A stretch of 64,000 nt of DNA from an uncultured Saprospiraceae bacterium (GCA_937923485.1 CALDUE010000031.1:29170-93169); one strand, 5' to 3'. Positions 10,000 through 22,140 are shown, counted from the first letter of the stretch. Program-made: numbers and translations. Notes: a model not told the origin generated them from the letters alone.

Positions 10000-10559
10000 T
10001 GAGCTACCAACCACGTCTCAAGACGAAGTATCGTAACGAAGTTGTTCCTGCACTACAAGAAGAGTTTAACTATTCTTCTCCAATGCAGACGCCACGTCTC
10101 CTTAAGGTTTGTATTAACCAAGGAGTAGGTGATGCTACACAAGACAAGAAATTGGTCGACATTGCTGTCGAGCAAATGACCCAAATTACAGGGCAAAAGG
10201 CAGTTGCAACTAGAGCGCGTCAGAGTATTTCTAACTTTAAGCTAAGAGAGGGAATGCCTATCGGAGCTAAGGTTACACTTCGCGGAGATCAGATGTACGA
10301 GTTTTTCGATCGTCTAGTATCTGTTGCTCTTCCTCGTGTTCGTGATTTCCGCGGTGTAAGCGACAAGGCCTTTGACGGTCGTGGCAACTACACCTTAGGT
10401 ATTACGGAGCAAATCATTTTTCCAGAGATTGATCTTGATAAGATCAGCAAGATTACTGGGATGGATATTAATATCGTTACTTCGGCAACCACAGATGCTG
10501 AGGCACTTTCTTTGCTTCGCGGCTTAGGAATGCCTTTCCGTAACAGAAAAACAGACTAG
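9999..10559 (+). CDS. rplE: 50S ribosomal protein L5
   Basis: 186 aa; binds 5S rRNA in the central protuberance. Conserved segments [41 protein letters not shown] and [20 protein letters not shown]. Start codon overlaps the rplX stop by one base, so reinitiation is likely. Confidence 0.96.
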   Translation: MSYQPRLKTKYRNEVVPALQEEFNYSSPMQTPRLLKVCINQGVGDATQDKKLVDIAVEQMTQITGQKAVATRARQSISNFKLREGMPIGAKVTLRGDQMYEFFDRLVSVALPRVRDFRGVSDKAFDGRGNYTLGITEQIIFPEIDLDKISKITGMDINIVTSATTDAEALSLLRGLGMPFRNRKTD

Positions 10560-10563
10560 AATA

Positions 10564-10833
10564 ATGGCTAGAATTTCACTCATAGCTCGCGAAAAGAAAC
10601 GCGCTAAGATGGTTGCTAAGTACGCTGCTAAGCGTCAGCAATACAAAGAGAATGGTCAGTGGGAAGAGCTTGATAAGCTACCACGCAATTCTAATCCTAT
10701 CCGCTTGCACAACCGTTGTGGCCTCACTGGTCGTCCAAAAGGGTACATGCGTAAATTTGGAGTTTGTCGTGTAAAGTTCCGTGACCTTGCACTCAACGGT
10801 AAAATTCCTGGTATCACAAAAGCGAGCTGGTAA
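10564..10833 (+). CDS. rpsN: 30S ribosomal protein S14, zinc-free long form
   Basis: 89 aa. The long form lacking the CxxC-CxxC zinc ribbon: only single cysteines ([25 protein letters not shown]) remain. Role: assembly of the 30S head. Starts 4 nt after rplE. Confidence 0.95.
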   Translation: MARISLIAREKKRAKMVAKYAAKRQQYKENGQWEELDKLPRNSNPIRLHNRCGLTGRPKGYMRKFGVCRVKFRDLALNGKIPGITKASW

Positions 10834-10871
10834 GGTCCTTCACCGGATACCTCCAGACTCAAACAACACTC

Positions 10872-11276
10872 ATGGCAGTTACAGATCCAATCGGAGATTT
10901 TTTAACGCGCATTCGTAATGCACAACTCGCGGGTCACCGTGTAGTAGAAATCCCAAGCTCAGGCATCAAACGCAGTATAACTGAGATCCTCTATCGCAAT
11001 GGTTATATCTACCGTTATCAGTTTGATGACAGTGTGAAGCCACAGTCGGTAATTCGTATCGCACTCAAGTATGATGCGGCTACTCGCAAGCCTATTATTC
11101 GCAAGCTAGAGCGTATCAGCAAGCCTGGTCTACGCAAGTATGCAGGTGCACAGGATCTTCCACGTGTAATTAATGGTCTCGGTATCGCGATTGTCTCTAC
11201 CTCAGATGGAGTCATGACTGATAAAGAGGCTCGTCGCAAAAACGTTGGTGGAGAGGTTCTCTGCCGCATTTACTAG
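10872..11276 (+). CDS. rpsH: 30S ribosomal protein S8
   Basis: 134 aa. Primary rRNA binder of the 30S platform, and in E. coli the spc-operon repressor. TDPIGDFLTRIRNAQLAGH and the C-terminal GIAIVSTSDGVMTDKEARRKNVGGEVLCRIY are canonical. Confidence 0.96.
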   Translation: MAVTDPIGDFLTRIRNAQLAGHRVVEIPSSGIKRSITEILYRNGYIYRYQFDDSVKPQSVIRIALKYDAATRKPIIRKLERISKPGLRKYAGAQDLPRVINGLGIAIVSTSDGVMTDKEARRKNVGGEVLCRIY

Positions 11277-11294
11277 TCCCTTAAATCCCAAATT

Positions 11295-11849
11295 ATGTCA
11301 CGAATTGGAAACGCTCCGATTACGGTCCCAGCAGGGGTAACCATCGACATTTCTCCGGAAAACCTAGTAAAGGTTAAGGGGCCGAAAGGTGAGCTAATGC
11401 AACAGGTAGAGCCTGCGCTTAGTATCAAAATCGACGATGGTACACTCACGGTATCTCGCCCAGATGACTCAAAGCATAACCGTTCAATGCACGGTCTTAG
11501 CCGTTCTTTGATTAATAACATGGTTGTCGGTGTAACTGAAGGTTACACGATTTCTCTTGAAGCGGTAGGTGTAGGTTATCGTGCATCTAACTCAGGCCAA
11601 CTGCTTGAGCTTAGTCTTGGCTACTCTCACCCAATCCACTTTTTCATCCCTGAGGATATCAAGTTGGAGACAGTAACTGAAAAGAGTAAAGCTCCACGCA
11701 TCAATCTTACTGGTATCGATAAACAACTTATCGGTCACATTGCAGCGAAGATCCGTAGCTTTAGGCCACCTGAGCCTTACAAGGGTAAGGGAGTTCGCTT
11801 CGTCGGTGAGCAAATTCGCCGCAAGGCAGGTAAAACTGCAGCTAAGTAA
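11295..11849 (+). CDS. rplF: 50S ribosomal protein L6
   Basis: 184 aa with the two related L6 folds. Begins MSRIGNAPITVPAGVTIDI and ends with PPEPYKGKGVRFVGEQIRRKAGKTAAK, the family signature. Located near the sarcin-ricin loop on the ribosome. An 48-nt gap with a short GGACG/CGTCC stem (11864-11882) follows. Confidence 0.97.
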   Translation: MSRIGNAPITVPAGVTIDISPENLVKVKGPKGELMQQVEPALSIKIDDGTLTVSRPDDSKHNRSMHGLSRSLINNMVVGVTEGYTISLEAVGVGYRASNSGQLLELSLGYSHPIHFFIPEDIKLETVTEKSKAPRINLTGIDKQLIGHIAAKIRSFRPPEPYKGKGVRFVGEQIRRKAGKTAAK

Positions 11850-11897
11850 TCAATCTAAAACTCGGACGGTCAGCAATCGTCCAAAGCATATTTTCTC

Positions 11898-12251
11898 ATG
11901 CCGCTCAGCAAATCAGATCGTCGCCATCGTATCCATAACAGGATACGTCGTAAGATTAAGGGCACTCCGGTGCGCCCACGTCTTGCCGTCTATCGCTCAA
12001 ACAAGGCTATCTACTGCCAGCTCATTGATGATTCAAAGGGTCTAACATTAGCTTCAGCTTCTTCTAATGAAGAAGGTGTGAGTTCTGAAGGAACCAAATC
12101 AGACGTAGCAAAGCAAGTAGGAATTCGTCTTGCTGAAAAAGCAAGCGCAGCTAACATCAGTACCGTCGTGTTCGATCGCGGTGGTTATCTTTTTCACGGA
12201 CGAGTAAAAGCTCTAGCAGAGGGCGCTCGTGAGGGAGGCCTTAAATTCTAA
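11898..12251 (+). CDS. rplR: 50S ribosomal protein L18
   Basis: 117 aa. 5S rRNA-binding protein. [35 protein letters not shown] and the C-terminal [28 protein letters not shown] are diagnostic. rpsE starts 2 nt after the stop. Confidence 0.96.
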   Translation: MPLSKSDRRHRIHNRIRRKIKGTPVRPRLAVYRSNKAIYCQLIDDSKGLTLASASSNEEGVSSEGTKSDVAKQVGIRLAEKASAANISTVVFDRGGYLFHGRVKALAEGAREGGLKF

Positions 12252-12253
12252 TC

Positions 12254-12796
12254 ATGGCAGGACGTAACGACCGTAAAGACCGCAATAAGGATCGCAACCG
12301 CGACCGTCAAGCTGATAGTGAGTTTTCCGACAAGCTCGTAAACCTTAACCGTGTAAGTAAGGCTACCAAAGGTGGTCGTACTTTCAGCTTCGCTGCTCTT
12401 GTAGTAGTAGGAGATGGGAAAGGTCGTGTAGGGTACGGTCTTGGAAAAGCACGTGATGTTGCTGAGTGTATCCAGAAGGCTACAGAAGCAGCTAAGAAAA
12501 ACCTTATTACTATTCCGCTCTTCAAGGGAACTATTCCGCATGAGCAGTTAGGTAAATTCGGTGCTGGTAAAGTTCTTATCAAGCCAGCTTCTGCTGGTAC
12601 TGGCGTTATCGCTGGAGGAGCTATGCGCCCTGTATTTGAGCTAGGTGGTGTACACGATGTACTTGCTAAGTCTCAAGGGTCTAGTAACCCGCAGAACGTT
12701 ATCAAAGCGACCATTGACGCACTTACTAAGCTGCGTAGTCCAATGACCATTGCAAAGCAGCGTGGCATTTCTTTAAAGCAAGTTTTCGAAGGGTAA
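12254..12796 (+). CDS. rpsE: 30S ribosomal protein S5
   Basis: 180 aa. dsRBD-like plus S5 C-terminal domain; controls translational fidelity and the mRNA entry helicase. Unusual highly charged N-terminus ([19 protein letters not shown]) precedes the conserved [37 protein letters not shown]. The C-terminal [15 protein letters not shown] segment is intact. Confidence 0.96.
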   Translation: MAGRNDRKDRNKDRNRDRQADSEFSDKLVNLNRVSKATKGGRTFSFAALVVVGDGKGRVGYGLGKARDVAECIQKATEAAKKNLITIPLFKGTIPHEQLGKFGAGKVLIKPASAGTGVIAGGAMRPVFELGGVHDVLAKSQGSSNPQNVIKATIDALTKLRSPMTIAKQRGISLKQVFEG

Positions 12797-12832
12797 TCCT
12801 TTCTTAATCTATTTCCTTCGTCGATTCTCGGC

Positions 12833-12847
12833 GACTTTCGTCAAAAC
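12833..12847 (-). repeat. GTTTT-GNRA hairpin element, copy 4 (GAC/GTC stem)
   Basis: Reverse strand reads GTTTT-GAC-GAAA-GTC. In the 67-nt rpsE-rpmD gap. The middle stem pair is A-T instead of G-C, the clearest compensatory double change in the family. Confidence 0.8.
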
Positions 12848-12863
12848 AGCAGACCCTACGATT

Positions 12864-13040
12864 ATGGCAAACGTCAAAATCACCCAAGTAAAAAGTGCAA
12901 TTGATCGCCCAGTGCGTCAAAAGCGTACCTTGATCGCATTAGGTCTAAAAAAGGTTAATCAAACCGTCGAGCACGAAGACAATGACGTCATCCGTGGGAT
13001 GATCGCCAAAGTTGATCACCTCGTTCGCGTCGAAGCCTAA
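12864..13040 (+). CDS. rpmD: 50S ribosomal protein L30
   Basis: 58 aa, too short for a default gene-length cutoff. Reads MANVKITQVKSAIDRP, then QKRTLIALGLKKVNQTVEHEDN and ends AKVDHLVRVEA, matching bacterial L30 throughout. Position between rpsE and rplO is canonical. The stop is 21 nt before rplO. Confidence 0.95.
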   Translation: MANVKITQVKSAIDRPVRQKRTLIALGLKKVNQTVEHEDNDVIRGMIAKVDHLVRVEA

Positions 13041-13061
13041 GCCCTTAAATCTAACTGACCC

Positions 13062-13508
13062 ATGGATCTTAGTAATCTAAAACCAGCAAAAGGCTCTGTT
13101 CGCTCACGTAAGCGTATTGGACGTGGAATTGGTAGTGGCTACGGTCGCACCTCTGGTCGCGGTCATAAGGGCGCAAAGAGTCGCTCAGGCTACAAGAGTA
13201 AGCGTGGATTTGAAGGTGGCCAGATGCCACTTCAGATGCGCCTACCTAAGCGTGGCTTCAAAAGTCCTAACCGCGTTGAATATGTTGGCCTGAATGTTGG
13301 ACAACTGCAACAATTCGCTGATAAGTACTCTCTTTCTGAGATTACAATCGAAAATCTTCGCGATAACGGTATCATTCGCAAGACTGATCTCGTTAAAGTT
13401 CTCGGAACCGGTGAGATAACTACTTCGCTACAGGTCAAGGTCAACAAGACTAGCGCCAAAGCAAAAGAGCTCATTGAGGCCGCTGGCGGTTCGCTAGAAT
13501 TAATTTAG
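13062..13508 (+). CDS. rplO: 50S ribosomal protein L15
   Basis: 148 aa. Late 50S assembly protein. MDLSNLKPAKGSVRSRKRIGRG, GRGHKGAKSRSG, and FEGGQMPLQMRLPKRGF are the signature blocks; the C-terminal domain ends AKELIEAAGGSLELI. secY follows after a 75-nt gap with a perfect hairpin. Confidence 0.97.
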   Translation: MDLSNLKPAKGSVRSRKRIGRGIGSGYGRTSGRGHKGAKSRSGYKSKRGFEGGQMPLQMRLPKRGFKSPNRVEYVGLNVGQLQQFADKYSLSEITIENLRDNGIIRKTDLVKVLGTGEITTSLQVKVNKTSAKAKELIEAAGGSLELI

Positions 13509-13519
13509 CCCGCCCCACC

Positions 13520-13543
13520 TACCGAAGTCGCGTCACTTCGGTA
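13520..13543 (+). other. Hairpin between rplO and secY
   Basis: TACCGAAGT (13520-13528), loop CGCGTC, ACTTCGGTA (13535-13543): perfect 9-bp stem without T-run. More likely an RNA-processing or attenuation structure than a full terminator, since secY and map follow in the same direction. Confidence 0.5.
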
Positions 13544-13583
13544 AGTGTGTTAGACTCTGACGTAGCCACGCACTTCGCCACAC

Positions 13584-14954
13584 ATGAAAAAGTTCTTCTC
13601 AACCATCCAGAATATCTGGAAGATAGACGAGCTCCGAAATCGTATTCTCTTTACGCTGGGGCTTCTCTTTATCTACCGTGTTGGTAGTTTCATCGTCTTA
13701 CCAGGCGTCATTCCTTCTGTATTGAAGCAGACTGCTTCTGAAGGGAACGGTCTTCTAGGTTTGATCAACATCTTTACTGGTGGTGCATTCAATCAGGGAG
13801 CCATTTTCGCATTGGGTATCATGCCGTATATCACGGCATCGATCATCATCCAGTTGTTGGGATTTGCTGTCCCATACTTTAAGAAGCTTCAGAGCAAGGA
13901 AGGAGAGAGTGGTCGTAAGCGATTAACTCAAATTACTCGCTTACTAACGATAGCAATTACGCTAGTTCAAGGTGGTGCTTACCTCACTTACCTTACTTCA
14001 CAAGGTGCAATCGACCCTCACGTTGGTTCTGGCTTATTCTACTTTGCGGGACTTATTATCCTCTCTGCAGGAACTATTTTCGCTATGTGGCTCGGTGAAA
14101 AGATCACTGATCGTGGTATCGGAAACGGTGTATCTCTTTTGATCACTGTTGGAATCATAGCATCCTTGCCACTAGCCTTTACTGCGGAGTTCACCAAGCG
14201 CGCTAGTGAAGGTGGATTTTTCATCTTCGCAATCGAGCTTGCAGCACTTTTCGCTGTAGTAATGGTTACTGTACTCATTGTGCAAGGAATCCGTAAGATT
14301 CCAGTACAATACGTTCAGCGTATGGTTGGTCGTGGATCTGCAGACATCAATCCTTCAGCGGCTTCTGATAGTATTCCAATCAAGGTTATTGCCGCAGGTG
14401 TAATGCCGATCATCTTCGCTCAGGCATTGATGTTTCTTCCTTCTACCTTGGCCCAAGGCTTAGGAGGAGAAGGTGGAGTGCTTCAAGGAGCAGAATGGTT
14501 GAATAGTATTACTGACCCAACATCATTCTGGTACAACTTCATTCAGTTCCTGCTCGTAGTGATTTTCACCTACGTCTACACAGCACTGATTGTAGATCCG
14601 CAACAATATTCAGAGTATCTAAAGTCTCGTAACGGCTTCATTCCTGGCGTGAAGCCAGGAAAGCCTACTGCGGATTTCATCGACACGGTAACAACTAGAA
14701 TTACGCTTCCAGGATCTATCGCTCTCGGTTTGATTGCAATCCTCCCTGGAATCGCTTCAAGTTTACTCGGTATTGATTTTGGATTTGCACTGTTCTTTGG
14801 TGGAACTTCACTCTTGATCATGGTTGCTGTAGTACTCGATACTCTGCAACAGATTGAAAGCTATCTACTGATGCGCCGCTACGATGGACTAGTTAAGTCT
14901 GGTCGCGTACAAGGCAAGCAAAGTACAATGCAGCAGATTGGATCCACTATTTAA
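13584..14954 (+). CDS. secY: Preprotein translocase subunit SecY
   Basis: 456 aa inner-membrane protein-conducting channel with ten expected transmembrane helices. Starts MKKFFSTIQNIWKIDELRNRILFTLGLL; the plug and pore segments (FNQGAIFALGIMPYITASIIIQLL) and the cytoplasmic loops (LGEKITDRGIGNGVSLLI; SRNGFIPGVKPGKPTADFID) used for ribosome and SecA contact are present. It works with SecE/SecG and feeds exported substrates, including the T9SS and OMP proteins encoded farther along. Confidence 0.97.
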   Translation: MKKFFSTIQNIWKIDELRNRILFTLGLLFIYRVGSFIVLPGVIPSVLKQTASEGNGLLGLINIFTGGAFNQGAIFALGIMPYITASIIIQLLGFAVPYFKKLQSKEGESGRKRLTQITRLLTIAITLVQGGAYLTYLTSQGAIDPHVGSGLFYFAGLIILSAGTIFAMWLGEKITDRGIGNGVSLLITVGIIASLPLAFTAEFTKRASEGGFFIFAIELAALFAVVMVTVLIVQGIRKIPVQYVQRMVGRGSADINPSAASDSIPIKVIAAGVMPIIFAQALMFLPSTLAQGLGGEGGVLQGAEWLNSITDPTSFWYNFIQFLLVVIFTYVYTALIVDPQQYSEYLKSRNGFIPGVKPGKPTADFIDTVTTRITLPGSIALGLIAILPGIASSLLGIDFGFALFFGGTSLLIMVAVVLDTLQQIESYLLMRRYDGLVKSGRVQGKQSTMQQIGSTI

Positions 14955-14987
14955 TCTCTTTGTCGTCTCATAGCTTGATGTAAGAAC

Positions 14988-15830
14988 ATGGCAAGGAACA
15001 AGACTATCTTTCATAAATCGCATGCCGAGATTGAGGCTATGCGAGAAAGCAATCTACTTGTCAGCAAAACATTAGCTTACTTAGGTACACTACTTAAGCC
15101 TGGCGTTACAGGCACTGAGTTAGATGCTAAGGCAGAAGAGTTTATAAGAGATAATGGAGCAGTCCCTTCCTTTAAGGGGCTTTATGGGTGTCCTAGCTCG
15201 ATTCTCACTAGCGTAAATGAATGCGTAGTTCATGGTTTGCCTACAGATAAGCCTTTCGTAGAGACAGATTTAGTTTCGATCGATTGTGGAGCCTATCTAA
15301 ATGGTTTTCATGGTGATTCAGCTTATACCTACGCTTTCATTGGAGTGGGGGAGGATGCCATGGATGTTCTTGAGGCCACTAACCAGTCTTTGTATATCGG
15401 AATAGAGCGCGCGCGAGTAGGCAACCGTATTGGAGATATCAGTTGGGCAATTCAAAATTTCATCGAACGTGAATGTGGCTATGCTGTAGTTCGCGAACTC
15501 ACGGGACATGGAATTGGCCGTGAATTCCACGAAGCCCCCGAAGTTGCAAACTACGGACGTCGTAATTCTGGACCGATTATTAAGCCCGGTCTGGTTATCG
15601 CTATCGAACCGATGGTAAATACCAAAAGTCGGCATATCGCAACTCTTCCTGATGGATGGACGATTGTGGCAAAGGATGGCAGAGCGACTGCACACTTTGA
15701 GCACTCAGTAGCTGTTACACGTAACGGTCCTGATATATTAAGTGATCATTCCTTTGTAGAGCAGACTGTAAAAGAGAATCCACACCTTCATGATCCAGTA
15801 GCTTCAAAACTATATGAAGGTGGAGTGTAA
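14988..15830 (+). CDS. map: Methionine aminopeptidase, type I
   Basis: 280 aa cytosolic enzyme that removes N-terminal Met. All five metal ligands are visible: Asp in [19 protein letters not shown] (two Asp), His in [16 protein letters not shown], Glu in VIAIEPMV and Glu in [13 protein letters not shown] AHFEHSVAV. The C-terminus runs about 25 residues past the core. Between secY and infA, as in many bacteria. Confidence 0.96.
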   Translation: MARNKTIFHKSHAEIEAMRESNLLVSKTLAYLGTLLKPGVTGTELDAKAEEFIRDNGAVPSFKGLYGCPSSILTSVNECVVHGLPTDKPFVETDLVSIDCGAYLNGFHGDSAYTYAFIGVGEDAMDVLEATNQSLYIGIERARVGNRIGDISWAIQNFIERECGYAVVRELTGHGIGREFHEAPEVANYGRRNSGPIIKPGLVIAIEPMVNTKSRHIATLPDGWTIVAKDGRATAHFEHSVAVTRNGPDILSDHSFVEQTVKENPHLHDPVASKLYEGGV

Positions 15831-15860
15831 AAAGAGCTTCGTGCTTTGCAGAAATTATAC

Positions 15861-15868
15861 TATCTTTG
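15861..15868 (+). promoter_or_regulatory. -7 box before infA
   Basis: TATCTTTG matches TAnnTTTG, 18 nt upstream of the infA ATG. Suggests an internal promoter giving infA-rpmJ-rpsM... independent expression. No good -33 TTG was found. Confidence 0.5.
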
Positions 15869-15886
15869 CACCCCGAAACTCTAAAA

Positions 15887-16105
15887 ATGGCTAAGCAAGG
15901 TTTGATCAAGCAGGATGGTGTCATCGAAGAGGCGCTGTCGAACGCAATGTTCAGAGTGCGCCTAGAAAACGACCACCAACTCGTTGCAACTATTTCTGGA
16001 AAAATGCGCATGCACTACATACGTATTCTACCAGGTGATCGGGTAGCAGTAGAAATGTCTCCTTACGATTTATCGCGAGGGCGCATCACTTACCGTTACA
16101 AATAA
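15887..16105 (+). CDS. infA: Translation initiation factor IF-1
   Basis: 72 aa from ATG at 15887 ([22 protein letters not shown]), exactly the family length; an upstream in-frame codon at 15866 would add MHPETLK, which lies in the promoter and is unlikely. OB-fold protein occupying the A site during initiation. Core [39 protein letters not shown] is canonical. Confidence 0.96.
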   Translation: MAKQGLIKQDGVIEEALSNAMFRVRLENDHQLVATISGKMRMHYIRILPGDRVAVEMSPYDLSRGRITYRYK

Positions 16106-16125
16106 TTCAATTAAAAACGACCGAA

Positions 16126-16242
16126 ATGAAAGTTCGAGCGTCAGTTAAAAAGCGGTCAGCAGACTGCAAGATCGTTCGCCGTAAGGGGAAGGTTTACATC
16201 ATCAACAAGAAGAACCCTAAGTTCAAGCAGCGTCAAGGCTAG
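16126..16242 (+). CDS. rpmJ: 50S ribosomal protein L36, zinc-free form
   Basis: 38 aa. Reads [20 protein letters not shown], then [17 protein letters not shown]. Zinc-type L36 has Cys11, Cys14, Cys27 and His32; here positions 11 and 27 are Ser and Asn, so zinc cannot bind. Together with the zinc-free S14 this is a low-zinc set of ribosomal proteins. 20 nt after infA. Confidence 0.95.
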   Translation: MKVRASVKKRSADCKIVRRKGKVYIINKKNPKFKQRQG

Positions 16243-16265
16243 CGAGAGCTTAAAGATTCCTATCT

Positions 16266-16643
16266 ATGGCTAGAATATCTGGAGTTGATCTACCACGACG
16301 CAAGCGTGGAATTATTGGGTTAACCTACATCTACGGTGTTGGACGAACACGTGCGAAAGAGATTCTCGATCGCGCTGAAGTTGACGTGCACACAAAAATC
16401 GAAGATTGGACGGAAGAAAATGTTCGTACAATCACGCTCATCATTCAGAACGATTACACCGTTGAAGGTGAATTGCGCTCTGAGGTCCAGATGAGTATCA
16501 AGCGTTTGATGGATATTGTATCCAACAGGGGTTTGCGTCATCGCCGTGGTCTACCACTAAGAGGACAACGCACACGTACTAACGCTCGTACCCGTAAGGG
16601 ACGTCGTAAGACAGTTGCAAACAAGAAGAAAGTTACTAAGTAA
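16266..16643 (+). CDS. rpsM: 30S ribosomal protein S13
   Basis: 125 aa 30S head protein forming intersubunit bridges. [34 protein letters not shown] and the C-terminal [25 protein letters not shown] block are diagnostic. First gene of the alpha part. Confidence 0.96.
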   Translation: MARISGVDLPRRKRGIIGLTYIYGVGRTRAKEILDRAEVDVHTKIEDWTEENVRTITLIIQNDYTVEGELRSEVQMSIKRLMDIVSNRGLRHRRGLPLRGQRTRTNARTRKGRRKTVANKKKVTK

Positions 16644-16679
16644 TCCGAGGCTGAGATCGCCCGCTAAGCATCATTCGCA

Positions 16680-17069
16680 ATGGCAAAAGCCAAGAAAACC
16701 GCAAAGAAGCGGAAGGTCAACGTTGAGCCGGAAGGCTACCTATACGTCAAGGCCTCGTTTAACAACATCATCATTTCACTCACTAACAAGAAAGGTGACG
16801 TGATCAGCTGGGGTACTGCTGGTAAAGCAGGATTCCGCGGTTCTAAGAAGAACACGCCGTATGCTGCTCAGGTCGCTGCGTCAGAAGCTGCTAAAACAGC
16901 CTATGATCTTGGAATGCGCACAGCGCAAGTGTTTGTAAAAGGACCTGGTTCTGGACGCGAGTCTGCTATCCGCGCTGTTGACCAGGCGGGTATTAAGATT
17001 ACTCGTATTCAAGACATCACTCCAATTCCTCACAACGGGTGCCGCCCACCAAAGCGTCGTCGCGTTTAA
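16680..17069 (+). CDS. rpsK: 30S ribosomal protein S11
   Basis: 129 aa; 30S platform, near the E-site codon. [53 protein letters not shown] and the terminal [15 protein letters not shown] are canonical. The N-terminus is lysine-rich ([12 protein letters not shown]). Confidence 0.96.
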   Translation: MAKAKKTAKKRKVNVEPEGYLYVKASFNNIIISLTNKKGDVISWGTAGKAGFRGSKKNTPYAAQVAASEAAKTAYDLGMRTAQVFVKGPGSGRESAIRAVDQAGIKITRIQDITPIPHNGCRPPKRRRV

Positions 17070-17094
17070 TCGCGTCAGCTTAAACTGATATCTT

Positions 17095-17709
17095 ATGGCT
17101 CGTTATACCGGACCTACTACAAAGAAAGCGCGTGCACTTGGTGAGGCGATTTTCGGCTACGATCGTGCGTTTGAAAAGCGTAAGTACAAGCCAGGACAAC
17201 ACGGCAACACTCGTCGCCGTCGTCGTCAGAGCTCTGACTACTCGTTGCAGCTTACTGAGAAGCAAAAAGCAAAGTACACTTACGGTGTACTTGAGCGTCA
17301 GTTTCGTAACACCTTCGCAACAGCAGTTGCAGCTCGTGGCGTAACTGGTGAGAACTTGCTTCAATTACTTGAAGCACGTCTTGACAACACAGTTTACCGT
17401 CTTGGTATTGCTCCAACTCGTCGCGCTGCACGTCAGCTCGTGAGCCACAAGCATGTGATGGTAAATGGAAACCTAAGTTATGCTCCTAGCACTCAATTGA
17501 AGCCAGGTGATGTAGTTTCCGTACGTCCAAAGTCTCAAGGACTTGACGTTGTACGTAACTCTGTTGCTTCAGCGTCAGATGTACGTAAGCACGGTTGGTT
17601 AGAGATGAATACTGACCGTATGGAAGGTACATTCATGGCTTACCCAACGCGTGATCAGATTCCAGAAAAAATTAATGAGCAGTTGATCGTCGAGCTTTAC
17701 TCGAAATAA
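17095..17709 (+). CDS. rpsD: 30S ribosomal protein S4
   Basis: 204 aa. Primary 16S binder and, in E. coli, the alpha-operon repressor. [36 protein letters not shown] and the S4 domain ([30 protein letters not shown]) are present. A 117-nt gap with two hairpins separates it from rpoA. Confidence 0.96.
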   Translation: MARYTGPTTKKARALGEAIFGYDRAFEKRKYKPGQHGNTRRRRRQSSDYSLQLTEKQKAKYTYGVLERQFRNTFATAVAARGVTGENLLQLLEARLDNTVYRLGIAPTRRAARQLVSHKHVMVNGNLSYAPSTQLKPGDVVSVRPKSQGLDVVRNSVASASDVRKHGWLEMNTDRMEGTFMAYPTRDQIPEKINEQLIVELYSK

Positions 17710-17733
17710 ACGATCTCCAAGCTCACCACTCAT

Positions 17734-17763
17734 TAGCCGAGGCCTGTTTGCAGGCCTCGGCTA
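17734..17763 (+). other. Strong hairpin between rpsD and rpoA
   Basis: TAGCCGAGGCCTG (17734-17746), loop TTTG, then the exact complement ending at 17763: perfect 13-bp stem, no T-run right after. A processing or attenuation site within the alpha unit is the likely role (inference). Confidence 0.65.
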
Positions 17764-17784
17764 CTTGTGTAAAATGAACCCCCT

Positions 17785-17801
17785 GGCCGAAAGGCCTTTT
17801 T
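17785..17801 (+). terminator. Short GGCC-GAAA-GGCC hairpin with T-run before rpoA
   Basis: GGCC (17785-17788), GAAA loop, GGCC (17793-17796), TTTTT. Looks like a weak intrinsic terminator only 25 nt before the rpoA start; may lower rpoA-rplQ readthrough relative to the upstream ribosomal genes. Confidence 0.5.
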
Positions 17802-17826
17802 CCCTCCTCCACGAAAGCTACGGTCT

Positions 17827-18825
17827 ATGAATATCATGAACTTCCAGATGCCCGAAAAAATTCTGATGCAAAAAGCAGATGAATTCAAAGGAGTGTTTGA
17901 GTTCAAACCGTTAGAGCCTGGTTTTGGCCAGACTGTCGGTAACTCACTCCGTCGTGTACTTTTGAGCTCACTCGAAGGTTACGCAATCAGCGCAGTTCGC
18001 ATCGGTGGTGTTGATCACGAATTTTCTACAATTGAGGGAGTAACTCAAGATGTAGTTGATATTATTCTAAACCTCAAGCAGGTTCGCATCCGCCCGTCGG
18101 ACGAAGAGGCTGACGTTCAGAACGAGCAGATCTACCTCACAGTTAGCGGTAAAGAAGAATTTACAGCAGGTGACATCACTGCCAACTCGAACGTTTTCGA
18201 GGTTATGAATCCTGATCTCGTCATTTGCCGCATGGAGCCATCGGTAAACTTGGAGATTGAATTAACGGTAACTCGCGGACGTGGCTATGAGCCAGCGAAC
18301 GAGAGTTTACCCAAAGATGCACCAATCGGTGTGATCCCAATGGATTCAATCTACACGCCGATTAAGAAGGTTGCCTACCGTGTTGAGAATACACGTGTTG
18401 AGCAACGTACAGATTACGAGCAACTCACCATTGAAGTAACCACTGATGGAACCATCCACCCAGAGGAAGCTGTGAAGGAAGCTGCGCGTATCATGATTCG
18501 TCACATGACGTTGATAACCAATGAGGACATTACTCTTAATGATCACACTCAAAAAGAGAATCAAATTGTAGACGAAGAAGTACTACAAATGCGTAAGCTT
18601 CTTAAAACTTCTCTCGAAGACCTAGATCTTTCGGTTCGTGCTTACAATTGTCTAAAGGCTGCGAAGATTAATTCTCTCGCAAACCTTGTTTCCTATGACA
18701 CACACGAGCTTCTAAAGTTCCGTAATTTCGGTAAAAAGTCATTGGTAGAAATCGATGAGCTACTTGCTGAAAAAGGGCTTTCTTTCGGTATGGACGTAGG
18801 AAAGTACGACCTCGAGGAAGACTAA
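17827..18825 (+). CDS. rpoA: RNA polymerase subunit alpha
   Basis: 332 aa. N-terminal dimerisation domain with EPGFGQTVGNSLRRVLLSSLEGYAISAVRI and the alpha C-terminal domain (LEDLDLSVRAYNCLKAAKINSLANLV...LLKFRNFGKKSLVEIDELL) joined by a linker near residue 240. Start MNIMNFQMPEKI has two in-frame ATGs (17827 and 17836); either gives a plausible product. Confidence 0.97.
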   Translation: MNIMNFQMPEKILMQKADEFKGVFEFKPLEPGFGQTVGNSLRRVLLSSLEGYAISAVRIGGVDHEFSTIEGVTQDVVDIILNLKQVRIRPSDEEADVQNEQIYLTVSGKEEFTAGDITANSNVFEVMNPDLVICRMEPSVNLEIELTVTRGRGYEPANESLPKDAPIGVIPMDSIYTPIKKVAYRVENTRVEQRTDYEQLTIEVTTDGTIHPEEAVKEAARIMIRHMTLITNEDITLNDHTQKENQIVDEEVLQMRKLLKTSLEDLDLSVRAYNCLKAAKINSLANLVSYDTHELLKFRNFGKKSLVEIDELLAEKGLSFGMDVGKYDLEED

Positions 18826-18847
18826 AACTAATTTCATCGTGCAGGTC

Positions 18848-18869
18848 AAAGACAAGTGATTTTGTCTTT
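18848..18869 (+). other. AT-rich stem-loop between rpoA and rplQ
   Basis: AAAGACAA (18848-18855) pairs with TTGTCTTT (18862-18869). Lies in the 130-nt rpoA-rplQ gap; role unknown. Confidence 0.4.
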
Positions 18870-18955
18870 TGGATCTCTAACTTAGGAATTACCAGTCAAT
18901 CACGTCTTGCGAGCCTGCCGCCGCAGATTGATCAGTGTCCTGAAACTTTCTGACC

Positions 18956-19432
18956 ATGCGTCACGGAAAATCATTCAACCACCTCGGCCGTCAAAGAGGC
19001 CACCGCAAGTCAATGCTCAAGAACCTTTCGGTTTCTTTGATCAGACATAAGCGAATCAGTACAACACTTGCAAAGGCGAAAGCATTGCGTAAGTACGTGG
19101 AGCCAGTTATCACTTTCTCAAAAAGCAACACGACCCACGGACGCCGTATGGCATTCCGCGCGCTGCAGAATAAGGAAGCTGTCAAGGAGCTTTTCGCCGA
19201 GATTGCGCCAAAAGTAGCAAACCGTCCAGGCGGTTACGTTCGCGTAATTCGCACCGGAACACGTCTTGGTGATAATGCCGAAACAGCAATCATTGAATTA
19301 GTTGACTTCAACGCGGACTACAATCCGAAGGAAGCGGTTAAGAAAGGCCGCTCACGTCGTGGCCGTCGTAAGAAGAGTGGTGAAGTAACCGCAGCAGCTG
19401 CAGCTCCTGAAGCTAAAAAGGAAGAGGAGTAA
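18956..19432 (+). CDS. rplQ: 50S ribosomal protein L17, extended
   Basis: 158 aa against about 120 in E. coli. The core [34 protein letters not shown] is canonical, and an Ala/Lys/Glu-rich tail ([24 protein letters not shown]) forms the extension. Last gene of the superoperon, directly before a strong terminator. Confidence 0.95.
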   Translation: MRHGKSFNHLGRQRGHRKSMLKNLSVSLIRHKRISTTLAKAKALRKYVEPVITFSKSNTTHGRRMAFRALQNKEAVKELFAEIAPKVANRPGGYVRVIRTGTRLGDNAETAIIELVDFNADYNPKEAVKKGRSRRGRRKKSGEVTAAAAAPEAKKEEE

Positions 19433-19458
19433 TAACTCCGATTTTAATGAAGCTCATT

Positions 19459-19494
19459 ACGGGATGTTTTCGCAAGAAGGCATCCCGTTTTTTT
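19459..19494 (+). terminator. Terminator of the ribosomal superoperon
   Basis: ACGGGATGTTTTC (from 19459), GCAA tetraloop, GAAGGCATCCCGT and a run of seven T. About 13 bp with two G-U pairs. Confidence 0.9.
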
Positions 19495-19601
19495 AGACCC
19501 AAATTCTCCTTCAGCTCTGGTGAATTCACTTTTATACTAAACCTCATCCGCGAAAAGTAAAGTGTTCACAAGGTCTCACGTTCGACGCGATTTCGTGGAT
19601 A

Positions 19602-19616
19602 GTTTTGGCGAAAGCC
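19602..19616 (+). repeat. GTTTT-GNRA hairpin element, copy 5
   Basis: GTTTT-GGC-GAAA-GCC in the 229-nt rplQ-carA gap, 46 nt before the carA start and just upstream of its -7 box. Confidence 0.85.
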
Positions 19617-19631
19617 TAAACCAGCCTCCTA

Positions 19632-19639
19632 TACATTTG
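19632..19639 (+). promoter_or_regulatory. -7 box of carA
   Basis: TACATTTG matches TAnnTTTG, 22 nt before ATG. The TTGG inside the hairpin element at 19605-19608 is 23 nt upstream and could act as the -33 element (inference). Confidence 0.5.
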
Positions 19640-19661
19640 ACCTCCGGTAATCTTTCTAACC

Positions 19662-22140
<2,479 letters not shown>

